Assembly: GCF_963576675.1 (NCBI RefSeq)
Contig: NC_088911.1
Location: 81,559,256 to 81,623,255, forward strand
Direction: 5' to 3'
DNA length: 64,000 nucleotides
DNA from: Euphorbia lathyris
Taxonomy: Eukaryota; Streptophyta; Magnoliopsida; Malpighiales; Euphorbiaceae
Shown: in pieces, positions 1 through 8,878 of the stretch
Position numbering within the stretch: position 1 is the stretch's first letter
Layout: each line of letters begins with the position of its first letter
Program-made: the position numbers and the translations under genes
Notes under the pieces: generated by a model
Told to the model about the DNA's origin: nothing
Seen by the model: the letters and a program-made list of their open reading frames with translations, nothing else
Database searches by the model: none

Positions 1-1857
1 TCATTTTATCAAGCTTCCTACGTATCCCGAACGTTTTTTTTTTAACCTTTCAACCGGGAATCAAAGCCACGTAGTTCTACCTATTTTAAATTATCTAGAT
101 ATAGTTGGATTTTATAAGCACAAATTAAATACTTTAAATTAATATAATTAACAAACTAAAAAAAAATAGTTATTAGTTTATTTATAGACTAGACCACAAT
201 CAATAATTACTTGTTCGAGCACTTTTACTTAACAATTATTGTAGAACAATCGCATCATCGCTAACATAAATTAAACGCACACACTAACCCATATTCAGTC
301 AGTCATCTTTAAATTAATTTTATGTAAACATCATCCTTATTCGTATTTTTATAATGCACACACTACCAAACAAGATCATACCATTAAGATATGATGCTAC
401 GCGTGTACACATGTGGTTTCGTTCAACTCAGTAGAAATAACAACCGTTGATTTCATATTAGTTATGATCATAAAATAGTGAATAGCTTAGCTACCTTTTC
501 CCCAAAATCTGAACCATTAACAATTCTATCACTGGCATTTCCTATCAAAAGAATCATTCCAAACGACTTAATCAAAGTCTAACCCGACTCTGATTACTGA
601 ACAAATCACTCAAAACCAACTCAATAACGAAACAACTCTTTTTATTACGGAATCAAGAAAATGTCCCTAATCTGCAAAAAGCCCAGAAAATCAGCATAGG
701 AGGCCATCTTCCTCATTCCTATTTTAATACGAACCCCGGGTGGACAACCCCAAAAACCAGTGCTCTCAGTTCGAAGAACTCACACAATCACAACATATAT
801 AGGCAACTTCAAGTAAAATTTCAGAACAAGAGAAATCATGAACAAAAACCCATAACGAAAAGATTTTACATTTGAAAATCTTATTGCATGTATAAAATCC
901 AACCATTAAGAGTCTGTGGAAAACCAACAGTAACCACATACACACGAAAGAATTCAGACCTCCGCTAAACACTCCTAGAAGCAGAGATCAAAATCAGTTA
1001 TTCCGTTTCCCAGAATTGAAAGGCGAAAAACCTACCAGGAAGTGTCCCAATTTGACGGAACCAAGCAGAATTTCAGAAAATCCGTTCGATAATGGTGAAA
1101 AGAATGACAGTTTGAATCGCCGGTGACTGTATAGTGAGGAAGAAAAAGATGAAAGGGGTTGTGAAGAGTAGACAATGGTGAAAAGAGAAGCTTTCTCTCT
1201 CTCTCTTTCTCTCCCTTCTCCCTTCTGCGATCCCCCCCTTCTTAAATTCTAGCAACTTCCCTTCCTTATGTACACATTTCCCTCACTTAATTAATTCTAG
1301 GACCTTCTATATCTTCCTCCCATTATTTAAATTAGAGTTAGAAAATTATTATTAGGTTTTACTAGACATGAAATTTATATTCTTTTATAAAATATATTAT
1401 TTGATTAAATAAAAATGGTAATCTGTTAAAAAAAAATGAAATAATAATGGTAGTAACTTGTAATATGAAATTATCATTAGTATATGGTAGTATAAGAAAA
1501 CAAATTAAATGTATCATTAATAATATCGGATTATAAAATTTGAAAGGGTATATTTTTCTTTAATTAAAAGGAATTTCCAAAATTCTAATTTAACCTCCAA
1601 TTCTTGTAATTCGTGTAATTAAACCTCATTTATTACATTTTTATACCTATTTGTTACTTATTATTTCGATTAAAAGATTAGTCTGACACTGTTATCTCGG
1701 GTCTAATCGAATTAAATGATGTTTTCGAAATGTTATTTCGAAAAATAATTCAAATTGATATGTAATTTTCTTTGATTTTAATCATATACTTAAAATACTA
1801 TCTATTGAAATCAATTTTCATAAAATAATAATAATAAAACTAGACACTGACGTGACA
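1..1857 (-). mobile_element. LTR of a deletion-derived LTR retrotransposon (left part outside window)
   Basis: This segment is near-identical to 17269-20061 (apart from the insertion there) and to 25487-27245. It ends in GACGTGACA, followed by the host bases AATAA, which serve as target-site duplication in the two complete copies. The sequence is mostly LTR of an element lying on the minus strand. It contains a CT-rich tract near 1190-1225 and no credible protein gene; short open frames here are not recognisable. It sits inside the MITE that precedes gene copy 1. Confidence 0.8.
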
Positions 1858-1862
1858 AATAA

Positions 1863-2282
1863 ATTGGGTCGATTTGAGAAATAATTCATCAAACTGTCTT
1901 CTCGCTCATGAATCTTGTTATCTACACTTCATATGTGTGTTATTTTATCAGTAACAAATCACAAACATTCATTGGAATGTGAAAAAAAAAAATATACTGT
2001 CTTTTTTGTACGGATTAGATAAAAAAAATTCTAAAAATCCACCGAATTTATAAATATTAATCTCAAATTCTATTATTAAATTATAAAAAATATGAAATCC
2101 TTTTTTTAGACGAATTATTATGCAATTGGTGCAGAATAATGAATAAAAATATCTGTATTTTATAATAGTGTCTGAAATTGACCCAATTTATCAACGTTAG
2201 GGGTAAAATTGCACCATTTTAGACGTTAGGGGTAAAATTGCTCCTAGCCCAAAACGTTAGGGATATTTTTGCACCTTAACCC
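1863..2282. mobile_element. Right part of the Mutator-like MITE, unit 1
   Basis: This is the remainder of the ~580-bp MITE found complete at 6787-7366 and elsewhere; its left arm lies outside the window because of the LTR insertion. The right terminal arm, about 2167-2282, carries three CGTTAGGG-type motifs. It ends in CTTAACCC, followed by the 9-bp flank AAAAAAGAA at 2283-2291. Confidence 0.8.
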
Positions 2283-2291
2283 AAAAAAGAA

Positions 2292-3197
2292 TTATCATTT
2301 TTCTAAGAGCATGCCATATCATCAAAATCCCATCAAATCCAATTACCTTTTTTTTTCTTACGATTAAACTCTTCTAATTCATACCTTTTGTCATATAATA
2401 TCACTATCAATTTTTACATTTAAAAAAAAATGTTCTGTTTGTAAGAGCATGCAACATCATCAAAATGGCATCTAAAATTCTCTTCTAATCTTCTTTCTGT
2501 TTCTGTTATTATATGTAATATAGATTTCATGATTTATATAATCTGTACTTATATGTTGTTTGATAGAAATAAAAATTAAGTACTGAAAAAATATAAAATT
2601 AAATACTGAATTTTAAATACCGAATATAAACAATTAGTTGATAATACAAACACACGTGAATTACCTTAAAAAAATCACATTTAAATTAAATAAGTGCTTA
2701 ATTTTTAATTTAAATGATTAGATGAGTTATCAAACAAGGTATTGGCCTAAAATTTCAATTGCGTTTAATAACCCTATGTTCTTATCTAATTGATTCAATA
2801 ACCTGTCTAGTTACATTCAATATCTCCATAATCTCGTCTAATTGCATTGGATAACCCAAAAATTCAACTGTCCGGTGAACTTTCAAAATTTCCTAATTTG
2901 TTGTCTATTTATCACATTCTTTTGATACGTGACGAGCATTTTGAGACATGACGGAGCGTGTCTTCCATTTTCAGCATGCAACAAATTTTATTAAGAATTA
3001 TGAGGTTATTAGATACAATACGTGGGATCATTTGTAACTTTTAGAAATTCAGATGTTGCCCCTATACTCCAAAACTTTCCCTCCACTCTGAACTTTTTTA
3101 TTTGATGAGTCATATCCTCTGCACATAATAATTAAGATACTATATTTGCCATTTTATACAACTTAGCACATGACCTGTGTATGGTAACCAAATTAGC
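2292..3197. other. AT-rich upstream region of gene copy 1
   Basis: No gene is seen here. At about 2308-2500 there are diverged direct repeats: an AGAGCATGC(C/A)ACATCATC motif occurs twice, and the intervening ~100 bp also resembles the sequence left of the MITE in other units. Possible cis-elements are a G-box core CACGTG at 2653-2658, ACGTGACG at 2937-2944 and an ABRE-like ACGTGG at 3020-3025. These are short matches and their function is inference; they are conserved in most units. Confidence 0.5.
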
Positions 3198-3204
3198 TAT
3201 AAAT
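3198..3204 (+). promoter_or_regulatory. TATA box of gene copy 1
   Basis: TATAAAT lies 83 bp before the ATG. A CT-rich stretch (CTTCTCTCTTGCCCTCTCTT) follows at about 3212-3235, where a plant initiator would be expected, giving a predicted 5' UTR of about 45-55 nt. The element and its spacing are the same in all eight copies. Confidence 0.75.
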
Positions 3205-3280
3205 TACACCCCTCTTCTCTCTTGCCCTCTCTTCAGATTATCAAAAAAAGACACAAATTCAATTTTCAAACCCTGAATCT

Positions 3281-3796
3281 ATGGCTGGATATGGGTGGAA
3301 TTCCAACAATCTTCCTACAAGCACGTACGCCGGCGCTCCACAAATCGCCTGTCGAATTTGTAACCAGGTTTTTGTGAGCACTGAAGCTTTTCTTCATCAC
3401 ATCGAAATTCACATGTCTACGGATCATGATGGTTCTTCTGTTTGTGCCTCCAGAAGGATGCAGCAGCCACCACGGTCTCTTAATGCTTCGGGTGGTGGCT
3501 TGAGCGGTCTCTCCTGTCAAAGAAACAACTTCAGTTTTCCCATTCCAAATGTTTACAGTACTATGTTCAATCCGAATCCTAATCAGTTTATTCATCCCCG
3601 GGCAGCCCCAGACATGTACTCTCCTTTTCCAACTGTGAGGAACAACTACGGGTTTGGGTCACAAAGTTTCCCTATCGGTTTTCAGGCTCCCAGGAAATTC
3701 ACCCAGCCATTTCTTCAGCAGCTGGAGAAACCCTTGATCCCTATTTCTGATTCTGATTCTGAGTTTGAAGTGCTAGACTTGAACTTGAAGCTGTAG
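3281..3796 (+). CDS. Single C2H2 zinc-finger protein with C-terminal EAR motif, copy 1 (intact)
   Basis: The protein has 171 residues in one exon. A single C2H2 finger is seen at residues 24-44: C24-X2-C27-X12-H40-X3-H44. The plant QALGGH signature is absent; the helix reads STEAFLHHIEIH. The middle (about 60-145) is rich in Pro, Asn, Phe and Ser and looks disordered. The C-terminus has an acidic Ser/Asp stretch (156-163) and then LDLNLKL (165-171), matching the LxLxL and DLN forms of the EAR motif. In known plant proteins EAR motifs recruit TOPLESS-type corepressors, so a small nuclear transcriptional repressor is the likely role; targets are unknown. The ATG was chosen because it follows the TATA box at the right distance. 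Copy 1 differs from the majority at S55C, P65R, R76G and G79C. I do not recognise the specific gene. Confidence 0.85.
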   Translation: MAGYGWNSNNLPTSTYAGAPQIACRICNQVFVSTEAFLHHIEIHMSTDHDGSSVCASRRMQQPPRSLNASGGGLSGLSCQRNNFSFPIPNVYSTMFNPNPNQFIHPRAAPDMYSPFPTVRNNYGFGSQSFPIGFQAPRKFTQPFLQQLEKPLIPISDSDSEFEVLDLNLKL

Positions 3797-3831
3797 AGCA
3801 GCATAAAGATTAGGGTTTTGTTCAGGACAAT

Positions 3832-3893
3832 ACCTAACCCTAGCTATGGCTATGGTTAGGTTCGATGTATTTTTATTTCAATGAAACAATAAA
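3832..3893 (+). other. 3' UTR hairpin and poly(A) signal of copy 1
   Basis: A perfect 8-bp inverted repeat, ACCTAACC (3832-3839) and GGTTAGGT (3854-3861), encloses a 14-nt loop shortly after the stop codon. AATAAA follows at 3888-3893. The same layout recurs in every gene copy. Its use as a 3'-end signal is inferred from plant norms. Confidence 0.55.
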
Positions 3894-4049
3894 TATTATA
3901 ATCAGAAAAAGAAAATATATGTAAGCCTTTTTTAAAACATTGCTTTTTTTTCCTTTCTGAGTTCACAGTTTTTTATGCTATGAATTCAATCTATTTTGTC
4001 TCCTTTAATTACCAATTTTTGTCATTTGATTATCAAATTAAATCTTTTT

Positions 4050-4515
4050 TTTTTCAAAAATCTACCTAGTGAAGTAATTTAATTTATTGACATAAAGGCA
4101 AAATTTCACTTTAATATTTTATGAAAAGTATATAAATTTTATAAATTTACTCCTAACCTTTTCAAGTAAAATCAATTTTAATCATTTTTTTTTCTTTTTA
4201 TTCAAAAAGCTACCTAGTGAAGTAATTTAATTTATTGACATAATGGCTAAATTCCTCTCTAATATTTTCTGAAAAGTACATATTTGACTCTAACATATGA
4301 AATTGTATAAATTTATTAGTAACCTTTTCAAGCAAAATCAATTTTAATTTTTTTTTTCTTTCAAAAATCTACCTAGTGAAGTAATTTAATTTATTGGGAT
4401 AAAAGCGAAATTTGTTACGCGCATTTTCAGAAAAATATAGATTCGACTCTAACATATGAAATGGTATATATTTACTCCTAACTATTTTAAGCAAAATCAA
4501 TGTTACTTGTCCAGG
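4050..4515. repeat. Three diverged direct repeats downstream of copy 1
   Basis: Three imperfect repeats of about 145-165 bp start near 4050, 4200 and 4357. Each begins with a T-rich run, then CAAAAA(T/G)CTACCTAGTG and AGTAATTTAATTTATTG, and ends with CTTTTCAAG or a variant before AAAATCAAT. No coding potential is seen. The tract is present in all gene-bearing units and its third repeat is a recurring deletion breakpoint (units 5 and 8). Confidence 0.7.
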
Positions 4516-4650
4516 GGCAGAACTCCATAGGGGGATAGTCCTTGAAATTTGTTTCAAAATAATTTTCAAGCCCACTTTGTCAAAGAGTGAAAGACATGAA
4601 GAGGGGTTGTTGTAGATGTGATAATTATTGAATTTTTTTTACTGTATTCC

Positions 4651-4766
4651 AGGAGTAATACACCAATCAGTCAAAATAATTGTACATACCACTTCATGGG
4701 AGATGATTTGTGTAAGGAAAAAAATGTACATGTGACATTAATTGATTTGTTAGGTGTATTACTCCT
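4651..4766. mobile_element. Small MITE-like inverted-repeat element, unit 1
   Basis: Perfect 14-bp inverted repeats (AGGAGTAATACACC at 4651-4664, GGTGTATTACTCCT at 4753-4766) bound a 116-bp segment, with weaker complementarity further inside. GTATTC occurs just outside both ends (4644-4649 and about 4770-4775) and may be a target-site duplication. Other complete copies are at 9737-9852, 14779-14894, 22761-22876, 37635-37750 and 57624-57739. Family assignment is uncertain. Confidence 0.5.
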
Positions 4767-4776
4767 AGAGTATTCT

Positions 4777-5708
4777 AAATTTTTTTCTTATTATTGAGTT
4801 AGTGTCGTGTTCGTGTCATATCAATTATCTAGTTGATATGAAATGAGTCAACTCTAACTCAACTCAAAAAAATTTGTGTTATAACTATATATTAACCAAA
4901 TTGGGTTAGTAATTTTGTATTATGCTTTCGGATCATATGTAATTTTACTATGTACATATGTTAATGATGTCATTTAAAAATATAGTAGGATATAGTAATA
5001 GTTCTAAATAATTAATGTCGTTTTTGGATTAGCAGCTTAACTATGACCATCCAAAAATCCGCTAATATATCATTTTAGTTCGTGTAATGTGTTTATAAGC
5101 CGCATGCAAAAATATGGAAGGTTCAAGCCATTTTTGCAATTAGTAATTGTAATTTTATTACGTTTACTAATTAAATGAAATATAAACACATTAGAGAATA
5201 TGATAATAATTTTAAATATTCATGACATTTTCGAGTTAGCAGGTCAACACCAATTCAACCCTAAAATTTATGTATCACTTTTCTCTCAACTAAAAAATTA
5301 CTCCTTACCTGCTAAACTAAATTCAAACACTATAATTACATATCGAGTAATCGATCGCGTATAAATTTATCATTCCTAGGTTGTTATTGGTAAGATATAT
5401 AGGAATAAAAGATAGAAATAAGGTTTAACTATGAAGTTTTAATTTTTTTTAAATGACTCGTCGATGAACAACGATTGTTTCATTAAGTTGAACCTCGGCT
5501 CATCTAATGTCCTGGTTCTGCCACTACTGCTATATAATAGAAAATTTGAATGAACTAACTTGACAATTATTAAACTGTCATATCAGACATTTCCAAACAT
5601 ATTAATTTGTCGATAAACTGAAGTAGTTTTGCACATTTTTGTGGTTATTATTTCTAACTATATTAGTAACATAGTAAACATTTTAGCCACTTTGACAAAA
5701 AAAAAAGT
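4777..5708. other. AT-rich spacer, unit 1
   Basis: No gene or RNA gene is seen. The start (about 4798-4920) contains GTGTCGTGTTCGTGTC and GGGTTAG motifs of the kind common in degenerate plant interspersed repeats. The rest is unremarkable AT-rich DNA shared by all units. Confidence 0.5.
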
Positions 5709-5725
5709 GAGAGAGAGAGAGAGAG
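5709..5725. repeat. GA microsatellite, unit 1
   Basis: An uninterrupted GA dinucleotide tract of 17 bp. The homologous tract varies from 15 to 35 bp between units. Confidence 0.9.
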
Positions 5726-5957
5726 GTGGAATGGTTAAGAAGCAAACGGAGAAGAGAATTTGACGAAGGGAAAATCAATCAGTGACAGGTCTCACTACAC
5801 TGATAAACAGGCTGAAAGAGAACGGTGGAGATCGGCAACAAGACATCATCAGCAGCCGCAATCTGAGTGAGGCAATCGGAGTGACAGAAAATGGAGGAGG
5901 GAGATGGAGAACGTGTTTTGCAGAGTTTTTATTTGATGAGCTGTTATAAGTGAAGGA
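5726..5957. other. Conserved higher-GC block after the GA tract, unit 1
   Basis: This ~230-bp block is richer in G and C than its surroundings and is conserved in all nine units. Read on the minus strand it resembles a plant 5' UTR or first-exon fragment (CT-rich, then codon-like sequence). However, open frames in it differ between units and contain stops, so no product is assigned. A plus-strand TATAAAT lies further down at 6016-6022, followed by no open frame. Confidence 0.4.
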
Positions 5958-6777
5958 CATGTGTCAATTAGTATATGGAAGGTTCTTTTAGTGAGTTGGA
6001 GGACCGGGACCTTCCTATAAATTCACCACCTAATATAGGATCATTATATATGATCAAACCGGGGGCAATCATAACTTGATACAGAGACTACATAATAACT
6101 ATAAATCTAGCCATGCTTTTTGTCATTATATATGGGCAAACGATGGGTAATCATGACTCGATATAAACGTATTAAATAGAAAAAAAAACTATGAGTTATG
6201 CTTAAATGTTAGAAGATGAAAAAAGTATTTCATTGTGGTATTAATACCAAACCACTTCAAAAAAAAACTGTAATGTCATTTGCCTTTATAAAAAGGGTCA
6301 AATATATGAATATCATAATTAAGTACAAAATGACAACTAAGTCATATCACTAAATTTAATTCTTAATATGTCATTATTCTCTCTATATATTATGATTTTA
6401 TACCATAATTTAAAAATTATAGATTCAAATTCAGAAATTATAAACCTTAGAAAATATATTCTAGACTTCTAATTTATAAACTCTAATCCTTGAAATATAT
6501 TAAAAGTACTGATTTTACTAGTTTCTTATAATCCAAAATTATAACTTGTCATAGTTGTAAATAGTTTTTAAAATATGAATTTTCTGGGTAATTTTCCCTT
6601 ATAAAAATGTCATTAACCACATTCAATTCACTCTTAAACAAATTGATTTTTCCAATTTTTTTCTTACTATTAACTCTTCCAATTCTTTTCTTAAAAAAAA
6701 CCCTTCCAAATCTTGTCTTTTGTTCTATAATATCACTAACAATTTTTACATTTAAAAAAATAACTAACAATTTATAA
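5958..6777. other. AT-rich spacer before the next MITE, unit 1
   Basis: No gene is seen. The last ~130 bp (about 6640-6770) resembles the sequence just right of the MITE (7400-7515), so the MITE is flanked by an older direct repeat. Confidence 0.5.
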
Positions 6778-6786
6778 AAAAAAGAA

Positions 6787-7366
6787 GAGTTAAGATGCAA
6801 AAATACCCCTAACGTTTTGGGCCAGGAGCAATTTTATCCCTGACGTCTAAAATGGTGCAATTTTACCCCTAACGTTGGAAGTCAAGAGCAATTTTACCCC
6901 TAACGTTGGAAGTCATGAGCAATTTTACCCCTAACGTTAATAAATTGGGTCGATTTGAGAAATAATTCATCAAACTGTCTTCTCGCTCATGAATCTTGTT
7001 ATCTACACTTCATATGTGTGTTATTTTATCAGTAACAAATCACAAACATTCATTGGAATTTGAAAAAAATAAAAAAATATACTGTCTTTTTTGTACGGAT
7101 TAGATAAAAAAAATTCTAAAAATCCACCGAATTTATAAATATTAATCTCAAATTCTATTATTAAATTATAAAAAATATGAAATGCTTTTTTAGACGAATT
7201 ATTATGCAATTGGTGCAGAATAATGAATAAAAATATCTGTATTTTATAATAGTGTCTGAAATTGACCAAATTTATCAACGTTAGGGGTAAAATTGCACCA
7301 TTTTAGACGTTAGGGGTAAAATTGCTCCTAGCCCAAAACGTTAGGGATATTTTTGCACCTTAACCC
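6787..7366. mobile_element. Mutator-like MITE, unit 2
   Basis: A 580-bp element flanked by the 9-bp direct repeat AAAAAAGAA (6778-6786 and 7367-7375). The left arm begins GAGTTAAGATGCAAAAATA and the right arm ends in its near-complement TATTTTTGCACCTTAACCC; complementarity extends over about 110 bp. The left arm also has about three ~31-bp repeats built on TTTTACCCCTAACGTT. It has no transposase. A 9-bp duplication with long inverted repeats fits non-autonomous Mutator-like elements. Confidence 0.7.
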
Positions 7367-7375
7367 AAAAAAGAA

Positions 7376-8279
7376 TTATCATTTTTCTAACAGCATGCCA
7401 CATCATCAAAATCCCATCAAATCCAATTACCTTTTTTTTTCTTACGATTAAACTCTTCCAATTCATACCTTTTGTCATATAATATCACTAACAATTTTTA
7501 CATTTAAAAAAAAATGTTCTGTTTGTGAGAGCATGCAACATCATCAAAATGGCATCTAAAATTCTCTTCTAATCTTCTTTCTGTTTCTGTTATTATATGT
7601 AATATAGATTTCATGATTTATATAATCTGTACTTATATGTTGTTTGATAGAAATAAAAATTAAGTGCTGAAAAAATATAAAATTAAATACTGAATTTTAA
7701 ATACCGAATATAAACAATTAGTTGATAATACAAACACACGTGACTTACCTTAAAAAATCACATTTAAATTAAATAAGTGCTTAATTTTTAATTTAAATGA
7801 TTAGATGAGTTATCAAACAAGGTATTGGCCTAAAATTTCAATTGGGTTTAATAACACTATGTTCTTATCTAATTGATTCAATAACCTGTCCAGTTACATT
7901 CAATATCTCTATAATCTCGTCTAATTGCATTGGATAACCCAAAAATTCAACTGTCCCGTGAACTTTCAAAATTTCCTAATTTGTTGTCTATTTATCACAT
8001 TCTTTTGATACGTGACGAGCATTTTGAGACATGACGGAGCGTGTCTTCCATTTTCAGCATGCAACAAATTTTATTAAGAATTATGAGGTTATTAGATACA
8101 ATACGTGGGATCATTTGTAACTTTTAGAAATTCAGATGTTGCCCCTATACTCCAAAACTTTCCCTCCACTCTGAACTTTTTATTTGTTGAGTCATATCCT
8201 CTGCACATAATAATTAAGATACTATATTTGCCATTTTATACAACTTAGCACATGACCTGTGTATGGTAACCAAATTAGC
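7376..8279. other. Upstream region of gene copy 2
   Basis: The sequence is homologous to 2292-3197 with scattered substitutions, and no gene is seen. The G-box site differs at its flank (CACGTGAC instead of CACGTGAA). Confidence 0.5.
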
Positions 8280-8286
8280 TATAAAT
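8280..8286 (+). promoter_or_regulatory. TATA box of gene copy 2
   Basis: TATAAAT lies 83 bp before the ATG. The promoter appears intact although the coding sequence is damaged; the CT-rich initiator region has one C-to-T change. Confidence 0.65.
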
Positions 8287-8362
8287 TACACCCCTCTTCT
8301 CTCTTGCTCTCTCTTCAGATTATCAAAAAAAGACACAAATTCAATTTTCAAACCCTGAATCT

Positions 8363-8878
8363 ATGGCTGGATATTGGTGGAATTCCAACAATCTTCCTAC
8401 AAGCACGTACGCCGGCGCTCCACAAATCGCCTGTCGAATTTCTAACCAGGTTTTTGTGAGCACTGAAGCTTTTCTTCATCACATCGAAATTCACATGTCT
8501 ACGGATCATGATGGTTCTTCTGTTTCTGCCTCCAGAAGGATGCAACAGCCACCACCGTCTCTTAATGCTTCCGGTGGTGGCTTGAGCCGTCTCTCCGGTC
8601 AAAGAAACAACTTCAGTTTTCCCATTCCAAATGTTTACAGTACTATGTTTAATCCGAATCATAATCAGTTTATTCATCCCCGGCCAGCCCCAGACATGTA
8701 CTCTCCTTTTCCAACTGTGAGAAACAACTACGGGTTTGGGTCACAAAGTTTCCCTATCCCTTTTCAGGCTCCGAGGAAATTCACCCAGCCATTTCTTCAG
8801 CAGCTGTAGAAACCCTTGATCCCTATTTCTGATTCTGATTCTGAGTTTGAAGTGCTAGACTTGAACTTGAAGCTGTAG
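8363..8878 (+). pseudogene. C2H2/EAR gene copy 2, premature stop and lost zinc ligand
   Basis: The ancestral frame spans 171 codons, but codon 149 is TAG where other copies have GAG (Glu), ending the protein at 148 residues and removing the acidic stretch and the EAR motif. Independently, codon 27 is TCT (Ser) instead of TGT (Cys), which removes the second zinc ligand. Other changes are G5W, P100H, A108P and G133P. The transcript may still be made, since the TATA box and poly(A) signal (8970-8975) are intact. Any product would lack both the finger and the repression motif, so a pseudogene is the best call. Confidence 0.85.

Noticed and set aside
766..972. 68-codon minus-strand frame in the LTR (similar at 18049 and 26178)
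   Set aside because: Its C-terminus differs between copies by frameshift, it lies in an LTR and it has no recognisable domain.
3177..3377. 66-codon frame overlapping the gene start, repeated in several units
   Set aside because: Its ATG lies upstream of the TATA box and it overlaps the gene in another frame.
3266..3595. Antisense 109-codon frame conserved opposite most gene copies
   Set aside because: It lies wholly on the reverse strand of the gene, and its conservation follows from that of the sense gene. No promoter or known domain is seen.
3800..3845. Telomere-like TTAGGG and AACCCTA motifs after the stop codon
   Set aside because: Only single short motifs are present, with no tandem telomeric repeat.
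6840..7000. Short regularly spaced repeats resembling a CRISPR array
   Set aside because: The ~31-bp units are contiguous MITE subrepeats with no unique spacers, in a plant genome.
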